Part shown: positions 1 through 12,177 of the stretch, piece after piece
Layout of the letters: every line of letters starts with the position of its first letter
Position numbering within the stretch: the stretch's first letter is position 1
Assembly (NCBI GenBank): GCA_033032865.1
Contig: JAWHQI010000148.1
Coordinates: 5,289,501 to 5,353,500, forward strand
Length of the DNA stretch: 64,000 bases
Direction: 5' to 3'
Origin: Dactylorhiza incarnata
Lineage: Eukaryota > Streptophyta > Magnoliopsida > Asparagales > Orchidaceae
Translations under genes and position numbers: made by a program
Notes under the pieces: model-generated
Seen by the model: the letters and a program-made list of their open reading frames with translations, nothing else
Told to the model about the DNA's origin: nothing
The model's database searches: none

Positions 1-1168
1 TCGTTTTTTGAAATTTAGTGAAGGTTTGAGATTTTCTCCAAAACTATATCTGATAAAGGCAAGTGTACCTTATCGTCTATAGTATAGGATATTAGAAATA
101 CCAAGGTCGTATTCCACCGGGGGCGTTCATTACTTTTACTTCGAGGAAAATCACTATTATTTTATCTAATGATTTTTTAGAGGTTTTGATTACTTAGCAA
201 AAAAAACTAATTGCAAGCTAAATGAAAAGATTAAACATTGCATGAAAGAAAAGAGAAATTGACTTTGCATAAAAGAGACATTACTAAGGAGAGAAAGATC
301 GACATTGCATAAAAAGGAAGAAATTACTTAAGGAGAAAGAGAACATGAAAGAGGAAACCAATTTTTATTGAAAATCAAAAACTATTACAAGTCTTAATTA
401 AAGAGTGCAAAGCTAAGGAAAATGAAGGTTACAAGCTTAAGAAAACTAGTACATGAAAGTTACATCAAAACATTGCATGAATTGAAAGGGAAGAGAACAT
501 GAAAGCTTTAAGAAACATGAATATTAACTTAAAAAAACTCACTCTCAGCTCTAACAGCACCTCCCCCTCTCCAAAATTTTGAACCCTGGACTCAAGGAGA
601 GCCTCTGAATTTATAGCAGAAAATTTCAAGTTACACGCCCTCGGTCACGGGCGTGACCTAGGGCGTGTAAACATTTCTGACAGTGGATCTGGAAGCAGCG
701 TGGACTTTGCGTGACGGCGGTAAGAAATCGGACATTACACGCCCGTGTAACTTTGGTCATGGGCGTGACTTTGGACGGCTTCATTAAATGCAGCGTGGGC
801 TGGAATTCGGTGCGGCAGAGCAGGGATCATGCGGAAAGTCACGGGCATGACATTGGGTCACGGGCGTGTTCCTGGGGCGTGTACCTGGGAAAGAATTCGG
901 TGCGGCAGAGCGCTTTCGTCGAACTCAGCGGCAGAGCTTTCGTCGAACGCAGGGAAGCTTTCGTCGAATGCAGAGGCAGAGAGTTACACGCCCTTGGTCA
1001 CGGGCGTGACTTGTGATTTTCTCCAATTTGTCCCAAAATTCTTCAAATATTAAAATTAAGCTAAGTTAGAGACAAAATTACAAAATAACTAATTATGACC
1101 TAAAAAAAAATACGTATTAAATATTTACAAAAATTACTATTAAAAAGATATATAAATACTACTTATCA
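1..1168 (-). repeat. A1: Athila-like LTR, almost complete, cut by window start
   Basis: Matches the left LTR of A2 (18598-19856) from base 1, which corresponds to about 18611, so only about 13 bp are missing. It ends with ACTTATCA at 1168 exactly as the A2 LTRs do. The flank from 1169 resumes the B1 LTR at the point equal to 5995, so A1 was inserted in B1. Element sense is minus by comparison with A2. It contains the inverted repeat GTCACGGGCGTGAC and variants between about 630 and 1010, and a minus-strand TATA-like box near 608-618. It is either a solo LTR or the 5' LTR of an element whose body lies left of the window. Confidence 0.85.
630..1015. repeat. A1 LTR array of GTCACGGGCGTGAC inverted repeats
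   Basis: Spaced copies of the interrupted palindrome GTCACG-GG-CGTGAC and decayed forms (for example CATGGGCGTGAC, CACGGGCATGAC) sit upstream of the presumed TATA box in element sense, that is in U3. The same words occur in A2. Decay at the CpG positions is visible in this copy. Confidence 0.75.
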
Positions 1169-1931
1169 AAGTGCTTGGATGATGTGAGGTAGCCTTGGGC
1201 AAGAGGTGGAGGAAGGAGGGGAAAGAACGGAGCTGGAACACCCTTTGCGGCGGAAAAATCGCATTTGTACGACCTCTCCTCGTTAGGTTGAAAACTCCAG
1301 CTTTTATAGAAAAAGGTCAGAAATTTGGTCACGCACGGGCGAACGCACGACCGTGCGTTGCCCGTGCGTTATTTAATGAATAAACTGACTTGAGGAAGAA
1401 GCAGCAGCGCCCGTGCATTTCCTTCACACACGGGCGAATCCTCCCGTCCGTAAAGACGCACCGACAAATTCAGATTGGCGATAATCAAGGCTACAAAGGT
1501 CGATCATGCGATTCCTTCGCGCACGGGCAACTGCCCGTGCGTAAAGACGCACGAGCAATGGCAGAACATCGTTTTCTACACATATGAAGGCGCACGACCG
1601 CAGTAGTCCGTGCGTTAGTAAAACGCACGACCGTGCGTTATACACAATCATGATTTCTGGGTAAAAGACTTCGACCACCTGTGAGCACATCAACCTAGCT
1701 GGGAGTATACCTCCAGCTCCAACATAAAAAATAGAAATACGTTGGGGAGCACAGTGTGCATACCCCCAGCAATGTAGTGTGCAATTGCACACTACAACGG
1801 GCCTAAACATGCACTTCAAGCAAAAGCATGAAAATGGTGAATATAAAAAAATACTAACAAAAACGGAAGTACAAATGCAGGAAAAATAGCCCGGATGAGT
1901 CCAAAAATTAGTATATAAATTGGACTCATCA
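1169..1931 (-). repeat. B1 left (3') LTR, distal part
   Basis: Aligns with 5995-6757 plus 8115-8119 of the B1 right LTR and with the last part of the B2 LTR. It ends GGACTCATCA, followed by the polypurine tract. The first part of this LTR lies left of A1, outside the window. It contains many CGCACGGGCG / ACGCACGACCGTGCGT words between about 1330 and 1640. Confidence 0.85.
1329..1640. repeat. B1 LTR array of CACGGGCG / CACGACCGTG words
   Basis: Repeated short inverted words such as ACGCACGACCGTGCGT (7-bp arms, 2-bp centre) and CGCACGGGCG fill about 300 bp of U3. The homologous array in the right LTR lies at about 6155-6470. B2 carries a different word at the equivalent place. Confidence 0.75.
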
Positions 1932-1942
1932 CACCCCCAGAC
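1932..1942 (-). other. B1 polypurine tract
   Basis: In element sense this reads GTCTGGGGGTG directly before the 3' LTR, the expected plus-strand primer of an LTR retrotransposon. The same tract follows the B2 LTR at 63011. Confidence 0.8.
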
Positions 1943-3696
1943 TTACCTATTTGCACGTCCCAAGCAAACAATTTCTAAGCAGGCGGGAAAATGAAATAGC
2001 TAGCTTAAAATTACAAAGTGGAGTACCATGCGAAGTCGCATGCTCATGTGCATAGAAAAATAATAGAAAAGATTCCTAATTATACATATAGTCTATAAAT
2101 TTCTAAAAGCGTAAATTAATATTACTTCTACTCAAAATGGGAGTCACGGTGAATCATCCGGTCACACATATGGAGAAAGTAAAGTAATCGCTGAGACAAG
2201 CATTGCCAAAGTTGAGATTCTGGACAAACTCCACCGAAATCCATCGGCGTCGAAGACCATAAGCTCACCCGTTCACATTCTTTCCACGACACTAGAGTGG
2301 TTCATAGCGTGAGTCGGTAGGACTTTTAGGTTTTAAATGGGGCTTGGGTTAAGGTGAGGTAAACAAAGATAAACAAGAAGGCTTGAAACACCTAGACCCA
2401 AATGAGCTTTATTACAACTCCTCGCACACCAACATCGAATGCAAGTGCACCACACCACCAGACTTAGATTTTTGCAACATGGGTGTGTGCACCGCCTAAT
2501 CCCAATCATAAATTTATACAAAGATTTTTCAATTAAGCTCATCTTATTTTTTTCTTTTCACTTCTTTTTTTTTCAATTTTTCTTTTCAAAACATTTTCAG
2601 CAAATTTAGCAATAACGCACCACCACATTTTTACAAAAGAAATTCACCACATCAATACCCCAATAATGAAAATGCAACATGACTACAGCTCAGATTTGGG
2701 TGTGCGACTAGGATTGGCTTTAAGGCTTTGGTGAGATAAAAGTGGAGCTGGATCAAGGAACGGGTAGGCACAACTGGGCTTGCGAGGATAGAACGATAGG
2801 AATGGGCGCAAAGGCTTAACCGGGCCAAAATGATGGCCTACGTCATTCTCACGCAGTAAAACTATATTATGCCAATGCTTCAAGAATCGCTTGGGGCAAG
2901 TTCTTAGCCACCGAGAAAGATTATCTTTCCTCCCGGCTCGAGCAATACATATCTAACAATCATTTACACCCATCCCTATGCTACCGTTTGATTCACACCG
3001 GATTCACCATTTGAGTGGAGTAAACAATATTTATTCTAACAGAAATGTATAAAGCTAAGAGTATAAAAAGAGATCTAATCTACATAAATCCCTATACTCA
3101 CATGAGTAATTGACTAGAAACACCGAAGTCAACATTTTACTTCACTACATAAGTTAACAGCCAGCACAATCATTTTCTAAATACAAAAAGAAATGAGTTA
3201 TACTCGTGACGCACTAACGGTTAAGTACGCGCTCAAGTGGGTGCTTTGTGTGCAGACAACATGAACAAAATAATTTAGATGAAAGCTTCTAGCATGCTAA
3301 GTGATTGTGCACGTGAGTGGGTACAAGCAGGTCTCCCCAAGACTTAAATTATATAATTAAAAATTGTTTATCATTAAGATATTCTAGAACAAAGCTAGGG
3401 GAAGAGAGTACCCAATGCTCAGCAAGTAAGCATACCAGAAGATTGGAGTGAAGCCCAGCAAAAGCTGCCCTATGAAGAATCATAACCACCGCCTACACAA
3501 ATAGAAAATACCTGCAAGGGGTGGACTCCGCAAAAGCAAACTAAAATAACATATAACTAACTAATTTTGTCAGCGTTAAAATAAAAGACAAGAAAAAGTA
3601 AGATAACAATTGGGGTTAATGTCCTCCCAGCACGACTTATTCAGGAAGCGGAGGGTCTTAGCTAATGGGAGTTTGGAAGGAGAAGTGGACATGCAA
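1943..3696 (-). other. B1 3' non-coding internal region
   Basis: No credible gene. The stretch matches the B2 internal region (63011-64000) at high identity, including a pyrimidine-rich tract near 2545-2595 (polypurine in element sense) and a conserved stretch around 2275-2330. This conservation shows it belongs to the element. Short open frames here are chance. Confidence 0.7.
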
Positions 3697-4266
3697 CTAT
3701 TCTAATATCTGTGTCGGTAACGGGTACCGATACGGTGATAGAACCACTACTCCTCTACCTAAAAAATAATACCTGCTCATCACAGGTAGAGGAGAGAGAA
3801 AGAAACAGGTGGAGGGATAGTCCTCCACTCTACTTTCACCAAAATAAATTTCCTTGCCACAAGAAGACGTGCAGGAGGGGAATACAATACATGGCAGGTC
3901 CTCTGTGGAGGGGGAATTAACCTCCTCACACAAGAAGACGTGCACATTATTGAATTGTGCAAATTGCACCAAGTCCTCCTGCATTGCCTGTGAAGGCTCA
4001 ACCTGTGTAGGCTCAGAAAAAGAAGAAGGTGGGTTAAGGAATAAAAGGGAAGAAAAACAAAAATGCTCTAAAATTGGGGGAGTGGTCCCGGTCTCACTCC
4101 CATCAGGTTGGGGAAGTAAAATAATGTTTTCATTATCATCAATGCTACAAGATTCGGCGGGATCATCAGTGGCCATGCCCAAGATTTGGACTTCCTCCAC
4201 AGGTGCTGAGGAAAGCTCCACTTCACCTAGAAGGTTGTCCACTCCATAGGAGCTGGCATAACTCAT
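3697..4266 (-). pseudogene. B1 hypothetical acidic ORF, 189 codons
   Basis: An open frame on the minus strand rich in Ser, Pro, Glu and Asp, with no motif I recognise. It lies downstream of the zinc-knuckle frame in element sense and in a different reading frame, so it may be the frameshifted C-terminal half of the same gag-like protein or simply an open stretch. The plus strand is also open over part of it, which lowers confidence that it was ever translated. Confidence 0.3.
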
Positions 4267-4885
4267 AGATCGCCAGCCTCATCCTACGACACATCCTCAA
4301 CAATGTCGTCAGAGATGAATGTAGTATGCACAACAGGGGAGAAATAGGGCTTGGATAAATGTCAAGCACCGATTCCTCACAAAGAATCGAATCTACACAT
4401 GGTGATATATGCACAAGGGAGATGAGCTCAGCCATGCCAGAGCCTAGATCAGCCACAACTCTGATGTGCGTGTCTGCATCATTCCCTTCAAAATTTGAGG
4501 GTGACGCAGCGACGTAATCAGAGGTAGAAGGTGTGCTGCCTGAGTTGGGAGTCGGGACGATCCGGATATTCGGCTCGTCATCCTCGTCCAATTGGTGAAG
4601 AAATGCAGCACAATCCTTCAAGGCATGATCCATGCTCCGACAAAACAATCACTATTTCGCATTTTTCTTCGGCTCAAATTGGACCGGAGATGAATGCAAA
4701 AAGGGCACGTGCGGAGCGGAAGAGTAGCCATAGGACTTACACGCACCATATGGAGTACCAGACGAAGTCGGTGCTCTATATGCTGGGCCTTGAGTCTTAG
4801 GGCTACTATCTCCATTTGGACATCTATCACTAGCATGAGAGATATCTCCACACAAATGGCAATGAATCTTAAATGAAGCCCACAT
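4223..4885 (-). pseudogene. B1 gag-like remnant with CCHC zinc knuckle
   Basis: One minus-strand frame runs from 4885 to 4223 with two adjacent stops near 4650. Close to its start is CHLCGDISHASDRC, a C-x2-C-x4-H-x4-C zinc knuckle as found at the C-terminal end of retrotransposon Gag, which packages element RNA in cytoplasmic particles. The rest is acidic and low in recognisable motifs. A short Gag-only coding capacity plus a tRNA-Asp primer site suggests a non-autonomous Athila-type element. The N-terminal capsid part is missing or unrecognisable. The zinc knuckle is clear; the family assignment is inference. Confidence 0.6.
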
Positions 4886-5076
4886 TGTGTGAAGATAATA
4901 AGATTCAAAAGGAAAATACTATTGTGCAAAATACTACACCTAACAATAATCACTAAAGCAACCTAATATAAAATAGGAAAACAGAATACGAAGAAATAAA
5001 ACAAAAGGATACAATACACAAATGGAAGGGCTTCTCTCTTGGATTCTCCCTCTCCAGAAAACTCACACGACTGTGT

Positions 5077-5094
5077 TCCCCGGCAACGGCGCCA
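5077..5094 (-). other. B1 primer binding site, tRNA-Asp
   Basis: In element sense TGGCGCCGTTGCCGGGGA, an 18-nt perfect complement to the 3' end of plant tRNA-Asp(GUC) including CCA. It lies 6 nt from the 5' LTR (5101). tRNA-Asp priming is typical of Athila-type Ty3/gypsy elements. Confidence 0.9.
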
Positions 5095-5100
5095 AAAACT

Positions 5101-8100
5101 TGATGCGCAAATCTCGCACACCACTATAGGCGGTAGCAAGACTGAGGCACGAAACGGCAGTGTACCGATCGTTCAATTAATATAAAATGTGGGAGTGAAT
5201 CCCTAAGTATCGATCTCGAAGAAACACAGTAAGGTGGAGTTAACTATTGAGGACGGACTTGAGATTGAAGTCCTTAAGTCGGATGGATTGCGGGAGAGTT
5301 GATTTGGATTTTGGAAAATAAAAGAAAACAACTACAACTACTCCTATGCAATGCCACTATGCAATGCTTCGCCAGGCGGGATGGAAAACTACGTAGGCCT
5401 TGAACGCACTACTTCACAAGGGCGGATGGATGAGTAGGCAAGCAGAATCGAACTGTGCAGGACTTGAGCGCGTTGCTTCGTTAGGTGAATGGATTACACG
5501 GTCCGCTATGCCACGCTTCACTAGGCAGATGAACGAGTAGGCTTGCGGAATGAGGGTCGCAAGCACCTCATCACAAAGCTCACACCTAGCAATTGCTAGT
5601 GCAGCTAAACCACACACTCACACCCACAATACCACAAGAGCTCACCTCAAGTACTCATACAAAAATAATATCATTGCATAACAATGAAATACAAATAAAT
5701 CAAGTGCAGAGTACAAACATCATAAAATACAGAAGATTACACTAACAACAATGATCTAAGAAGAGAAAAGTGCAAGAGATACAACCAAATCCGGAGGCTT
5801 GCTGTATATTCACGGTAGGAATCATCGGTGTGTCAACCCGCATCCTAGCTCTGTCCCAGCTATCGTCCGGGGTAGAGGAGGGCTGTCATTTCCTCCCAAT
5901 GGGCCCGTCTTCTCCGGTAAACTACAATCCGGCCACGTCTGATGTGAAGAACTCCTAGCTTAGCGATGAAGATGAGTGTATAATCCTCTCCTTGAAGTGC
6001 TTGGATGATGTGAGGTGGCCTTGGGAAAGAGGTGGAGGAAAGAGGGGAATGAACGGAGCTGGAACTCCCTTTGCGGTGGAAAAATCGCAGTTGTACGGCC
6101 TCTCCTCGTTAGGTTGAAAACTGCAGCTTTTATAAAAAATGGTCAGAAATTTGGTCACGCACGGGCGAACACATGACCGTGCGTTGCCCGTGCATTATTT
6201 AATGAATAAACTGACTTAAGTAAGAAGCAACAGCGCCTGTGCATTTCCTTCGCGCACGGGCGAATCCGCCCGTGCATAAAAATGCACGAACAAATTCAGA
6301 TTGGCGATAAACAAGGCTAAGCAGGTCGATCGTGCGATTCCTTCGTGCACGGGCATCTGCCAGTGCGTAAAGACGCACGATCAATGGCAGAACATCATTT
6401 TCTACCCAGATGAAGGCACACGACCGCAGCCGTTCGTGCGTCAATAAAACGAACGACCGTGCTTTATACACAATCATGACTTCTGGGTAAAAGGGGATGC
6501 TTCGACCACCTGTGAGCACATCAACCTAGCTGGGAGTATACCTCCAGCTCCAACATAAAAAATAGAAATATGCTGGGGAGCACGGTGTGCTTACCCCCAG
6601 TAATGTAGTGTGCAATTGAACACTACAACGGGCCCAAACATGCACTTCAAGTAAAAGCATGAACATGGTGAATATAAACAAATACTAACAAAAACTGAAG
6701 TACAAATGCTGGAAAAATAGCCAGGATGAGTCTGAAAATCAGTATATAAATTGGACTTGTTGGAACATTAGCTTTTGATTTGAGTTAGGATCCATCCTCT
6801 TATCAATAAGTCATCTAAATAACTTAGAAATCTAAAAAAACATAAATTAAATATGATGCGATCGAATCGGAGAATATACATAAGAAAATAGTACAAGCTC
6901 TCTGTGTTTGACAAATGGCGAACGACGCTCGACAAATTCCTGTCAGCCAGCGCTCGGCAAATCTTCAAAACAGCATTCGGCAAATGGAGAACTGCGCTCG
7001 ACGAATCCAGTCAGAACAATTGGAGCGGCCAGGCATTCTCTGAACGGCGCTCGACAAACTCAACTCAGCCATCTCAGCGGTCTATGAATCCCAAGATAAG
7101 AGACAATCGCTCAACACATCAGACGGCGAGCTCTACCAGTCATTTGTCGGGCTGGGATCGACGAATTTCTTTCCGAATTATTTTAATATCTTTTTTCACT
7201 GTCTTTTGACTATTCATCTTAGCCGTTGCAGATCAATCAATACTATTAGCCATTCCAAACTGCTTTAATGAAAAGAAACGGCAGTTTATCCTCTCGAGGA
7301 GTCGAAGCATTGATGGAGACCTCAGCTCTTTCCTGCTTCCCAATAGAAGAATTCAAATTAAGAGTAAAGGTTCTCAGATTATAAAAGGACAGTTATAGAG
7401 AAAGCAAAATAGAGAACACACAACAGAAATAAAGAAAAATTCATCTGTTCTTCATTGCTAACATCTTCCTGCAGATTACAAACATCCTGAGACACAAATC
7501 ACAACTACTTGCTCAGGATCATCACTGCAAAAGAAGGAAGAAGTAGTTAAAAGAAGAAGCTCAATCCACAAGTTGTCATCAACTCTAATCAGACAGGGGG
7601 AGCCTTCTTCAACATCATATTCAGATCCATTCAACTTCAAACCAGGATCTTCAAGAGTCTTCTTATACAGAGAAGAATAATATAACTTCTATTTTTCATT
7701 TTTACTTCCTTACCCCATCCTGTACAGGGTTATAACTCCCTTCAAAAGTTAATCCCAGTGACAGGGCACCTTAGCAAAAACATGCAGTTTGGTTAGAGCA
7801 CCTTATCAATAGCTTACCTGGTGTAAGGGCACCTTATCAACAACCTCCTAGTGGATTCCTACCAGTGGGTAGAAGAGTAGATGTACCCAGTTGAGGGGAA
7901 CTACTATATATTTTGTGTCATCTGTGGATTGCTTATTTTTACTTTACTTTTACTACTGCTGTGCTGTGATTTTTCTTATGCACTGTTAGTGCTTGATTTT
8001 ATTCCTCACCCAGCATACATATATACATATATACATATATCATTAATTTAAAGAAAAACATAAATAAGATCTTTTAATAAGATAAATAAGAACTAAACCT

Positions 8101-8119
8101 CCACTTTCAGGACTCATCA
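5101..8119 (-). repeat. B1 right (5') LTR, split by solo LTR Ds
   Basis: Starts TGATGCGCAAAT at 5101 and runs to GGACT at 6757. It is then interrupted by 6758-8109 and, after the duplicated GGACT (8110-8114), finishes CATCA at 8119. Without the insertion it is about 1.66 kb, close to the 1704 bp of B2. The B-family word array is at about 6155-6470. A minus-strand TATA-like box (CTTTTATAAAA region) lies near 6125-6135. Confidence 0.88.
6758..8109 (+). repeat. Ds: solo LTR of a SIRE-like copia element (TSD GGACT)
   Basis: Begins TGTTGGAACATT and ends CCACTTTCA. It is flanked by the perfect 5-bp duplication GGACT (6753-6757 and 8110-8114) and interrupts the last 10 bp of the B1 LTR. No internal domain is present, so it is the product of LTR-LTR recombination. 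It resembles the D LTR (15972-17465, reversed): shared GGGCACCTTATCA-type repeats near 7765-7840, a shared GGGTTATAACTCCCTTCAAAAG-like stretch and related termini. It carries decayed CGCTCGACAAA words at about 6915-7065, a TATA-like box near 7379-7387 and an (ATATAC)n microsatellite at about 8020-8045. Confidence 0.88.
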
Positions 8120-11100
8120 CTCTGCACATGCTCCACAGTCATAGATCCCTCCAACACCTTCTCACAAATGAAATGGTGATGAATCTCTATGTGCTTCGTA
8201 AGCGCGTGACAAACTGGATTGTTCACCAGTTTGAGAGCACTCTCGTTGTCACCACGTAGCAGAGTAGGACCTTGCACCTCCCTATGAATGTCCTCCACAA
8301 GCCTCCTAAGTCAGATGGCTTCCTGAGCTGCCAAAGCCGACGCTTTGTACTCCGCTTCTGTGGTAGAGACAGACACAGAATCCTGCTTCTTGCTGCACTA
8401 TGATATAGCTGTAGAGTCTGTCATAAAGACATATCCAGACGTCGATCTCCGATCATCTGAATCCCCTCCATAATCAGCATCTATATACCCATGCAATCAA
8501 AAGCCCGAATCTCTCCCGTAGAAGAGACCCAAATCTGAGGTGGATTTGACATACTTCAATATACTCCTAGCCGCCACAGGATGAGGCTTCCAAGGCTCTA
8601 CCATTAACCGACTCACCCTGCCAACTGCATAAGCAACATCTGGCCTCGTGATCGTCAAGTATATCAGACTTCCGACCAAAGCCCGGAACACCAAAGGATC
8701 GGTAAGAACCTTCCCTTCAGCTCGCCGAAGATGAACTCCAACCTCCAGTGGAGTAGAGCTGCTCTTCTCCCCTTCCATGCCGAACCTCTTCACTATTCGA
8801 TCCGCATAGCCCTTTTGGGAAACAAGCATACCGCTCTCGTTCCTCTCCACTTCGAGCCCAAGGAAATGGTGGAGCTCACCCAAATCCTTCATCTTGAATC
8901 TGATAGCTAGCTCAACAAGAAGCCTAGTTACCTCCACTTCATAATTCCCTGTAACGATCATATCGTCAACGTACAGCAGCACCAAGACCTGAAGCTCCCA
9001 CATCTTCTTTACGAATAAGCTTGAATTTGAATCAGAAGCAAAATATCCGCAGAATTGGAGGTATTCTGCGATATTCCCATACCACGCCCGTGGTGCTTGC
9101 TTCAAGCCATAAAGAGCCTTCTTGAGCTTGCAAACAAATCTTGGGTGCTCTTCGGATACATAACCAGGTGGCTGATCCATGAAGATATCCTTGTCAATCT
9201 TGCCATATAAGAAAGCGTTCTTCACATCGAGTTGCCAAATCTTCCACCCTTGGCAAGCTGCCAAAGCGATCACCACCCGAACTGAAGTCATCTTGGCAAC
9301 GGGGCTAAACGTTTCTTCATAATCCTCCCCGTACTTCTGAGAGAAACCTCGAGCTACAAGGAGAGCCTTGTACCGCTCAATACTTCCATCAACCTTCTTC
9401 TTCAATTTGAAAACCCACTTGCAAGTCACCGGAGTAATACCCTCAACCTTAGGCATCAAGTCCCAAGTCTCATTCTTCCTGAGGGCATCCATCTATTCAT
9501 CCATGGCTCCTTCCCACTCCTTGACTCCAATGGCACTTTCATAACAAGATGGCTCTCTCTTATCCAGGGGACCTCCGAAGAAACATGAGACAAAGCTCAC
9601 CAAGTTCCCGCCCATATACCGATCAGGTGGAATAATGGTCCTCTTAGACCTCCTCAGAGATTGACTCTGAACCACCTCTTCCACTGCAGCTTCTGTACTA
9701 GCTCTCCTTTCAGGTAAACATGGATCATCGTTCCCCCTGCTTCTAGAACCTGAAGCACCTGACTCAGATCTAGAAATACCAGGAGCACCTGGAGAAACAG
9801 GTAACTCCACCAGAACTTCCTGTGCAGCATCTTTTGGTCCATCATCTACCCTGCTTCCTTGTAACTCAACAGAAGAGCTACCTTGGTATGATGTCAGCTC
9901 ATCAAATACCACATCCCTAGAGACCATATATCTCCGTGTATCGGGATCCATGCATCTCCACCCTTTCTTCTGGTCATCATAACCAATGAAGACTAGCTTC
10001 CTTGCTTTCACATCTAGCTTTGTTCGAAGGGCATCCAGAACATGCACGTAGCAGGTAGAACAAAACACTCGAAAGTGTTCCACGCTTGGCTTCTCCATAA
10101 ACATCAACTCATGAGGGGTCTTCATGTTGATGGGACTGAGAGGCATCCGGTTGATAACTTAGGCCGCACAAGACATTCCCTCTGCCGAGAAGGACTTTGG
10201 GATACTCTTGGCATGAAGCCAACATTTGCAAGTCTCCATCAGGTGATGGATCTTTCACTCTGCAACTCTGTTCTGTTGTGGAGTGTGAGCACAAGAAAGC
10301 TCCCTTTGGATGCCATGCTTCCTGCAGAAGTTAAAGAACGCCTTGGAGATGAACTCCCCTCCATTGTTAGTTCTGAACCTCTTGATCCGCAGGTTAAGCC
10401 GACCTTCCACCAGCTCCTTGAACTCCACAAACCTCTCTAACGCCTCCGACTTCTCCTTCAAAAAATGTACCCAAGTATATCTGGTGAATTCATCAACCAA
10501 AATCAGCATATACCTGCTACCTCCAAGACTAGCAGTGTGGGTAGGTCCAAACAGATCACCATGGATGCACTCCAATGGTCTTTTACATCTGCTTTGTGAT
10601 TTGTCAAATGGAAGGCGTTGAGCCTTACCAAACTGACAACCTGCATAAACGTGACCATCTCCGAAAGATAACAAGCTAGACAGACCTTTCACCAGGCCTC
10701 TTCCCACCATAGCTTTCAACTTATCCATCCCAACATGCCCAAGCCTTTCATGCCAGTTAGCAGCGCTGTCTTTAGCCCTCATCTTATCAACATAAGAACT
10801 TGTTGAAAGAACAAACAAGTCCTTCACCTGTCTCCCAACATGAGTGACCTCAGCTTTCACAGCTGAAACATTTCAGAGAAATTTCACTTCTGTTGGACCA
10901 AACAGAACGTGATAGCCAGCATCCACCGCGTTGGTCACCGATAAGAGGTTCTTCTTCATCACCGGAACATGATAGACACTCTTCAATGTAAGAGTACCTC
11001 TATCATCATTCAATGAAACCACACCCTCCTTCTCTACTGCATGAATAGTATCATCAGCCGTAATGATAGCGTCATTAACTGTATATGCCTGCAATGAGGA

Positions 11101-12094
11101 GAACTTCGACTCATCCCCGGTGAGGTGATGACCACACCTTGAGTCAACTATCCAATCATCTTGATAGTTGATGGAAGCCATGGCCTGAACACACATGCCC
11201 GTCATGAATACGCCTCCACCACCCCAACTACCCTTAGAATTAGAACCAGCCTCCTCCTTCCCTGCAGCATGCCCTGGCTAAAGATTGACCTTGCAGTCTC
11301 TTTTGAAATGAACAAGCTTGTTGCACCTGAAGCATCTAGGTCCTTCCTGCTTCTTCCCATCACGCTTAGGAGCATAGCTCCTCTCCTGCTGATATTAAGT
11401 AGACGGACCATCATCTTCAAATGTCTTCTTCTTCTTGTCCCATCTCTTCTTCTTGCCAGAGAAGAGAACCTCACCTTCTCCCCCAGAGACAGACATCCCA
11501 TCCATTTGCTTAGCCAAACTTTCCTGCGAAGCAAGTAAGTTCTCCAGCTCCAGCAACAAAGGCTGATTGGCCCAGCCTTGAACAGAAGTAACAAAGGCCA
11601 CATACTCCCTCTGCAAGCCGCGGATTTTGTGCCTCTTCAGTTTAGCTTCTGAGATAGGCTCATTCGGGTCTAAAGCCGATATCTCTGCGCAGAGGTTATT
11701 CATCTTCAAGAAATAGTTGAGATAGACAAATCTCCCTGAGTTGCTTTCGCCAACTCATTCTCAAGAACTGTAGCCTAGCTACATTCTTCTTTTTGAACAA
11801 GCCATCCAAGGCTGTCCAAATTTCAGCAGCCGATCCACATCCGATGATGTGATCAAACAACTCTGGAATGATAGCTCTCTTGAGAGTGAACTCCGCCTTA
11901 GCATTCGTTCTCCTCCAAGTCATCACGAGCTCAACATTCCCTTCAGCAGGAACAACAGCTTGTCTAGCTTCTCCTCCTACAACCTCCCACAAATCCTCAC
12001 CAAGAAGATAGCTCTCCATGCAAGACTTCCACTTCTTAAAGTTAGTCTGCGTAAGGAGCTCATTACCGAGACCTCTAGCATATCCTCCTTCCAT
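8120..12094 (-). pseudogene. C1 degenerate gag-pol polyprotein
   Basis: Reading from 12094: Gag with the MEGGYARGLG start and the KSCMESYLLGEDLWEVVGG block, a CCHC knuckle (CFRCNKLVHFKRDC), copia protease, GAG-pre-integrase (HERLGHVGMDKL), integrase, reverse transcriptase with intact YVDD (near 8960) and RNase H up to 8120. Several frameshifts lie in Gag, and stops occur near 9490, 10150 and 10255. The protease active site reads DSR instead of DSG, and the second integrase aspartate is Asn (RTNNGGEF). It could not make active protease or integrase. The last RNase H residues are cut off by B1 at 8119/8120. Confidence 0.88.
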
Positions 12095-12165
12095 GGCTAT
12101 CCCACTGATTACAAACCACTTGAGAAACCAGAGAGAAGTATCAGCAATCAACCTCAGCAACCTCC

Positions 12166-12176
12166 CTCTGATACCA
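12166..12176 (-). other. C1 primer binding site, tRNA-iMet
   Basis: TGGTATCAGAG in element sense, 1 nt from the LTR end at 12178. Complementary to the 3' end of initiator tRNA-Met. Confidence 0.9.
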
Positions 12177-12177
12177 T

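Larger units (their letters stand above)
1169..8119 (-). mobile_element. B1: non-autonomous Athila-like Ty3/gypsy element, minus sense
   Basis: Order on the plus strand: partial left (3') LTR 1169-1931, internal 1932-5100, right (5') LTR 5101-8119 split by solo LTR Ds. The LTR runs from TGATGCGCAAAT to GGACTCATCA. A primer site for tRNA-Asp and a GGGGG polypurine tract fix the boundaries and the minus orientation. The internal region is only about 3.2 kb and has a zinc-knuckle gag remnant but no recognisable protease, RT or integrase, so the element must have depended on a partner for movement. It sits inside C1: position 8120 resumes the C1 RNase H coding. Its left half is interrupted by A1 and leaves the window. 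Confidence 0.85.

Noticed and set aside
8015..8045. Functional significance of the (ATATAC)n tract in solo LTR Ds
   Set aside because: A simple microsatellite with no other support.
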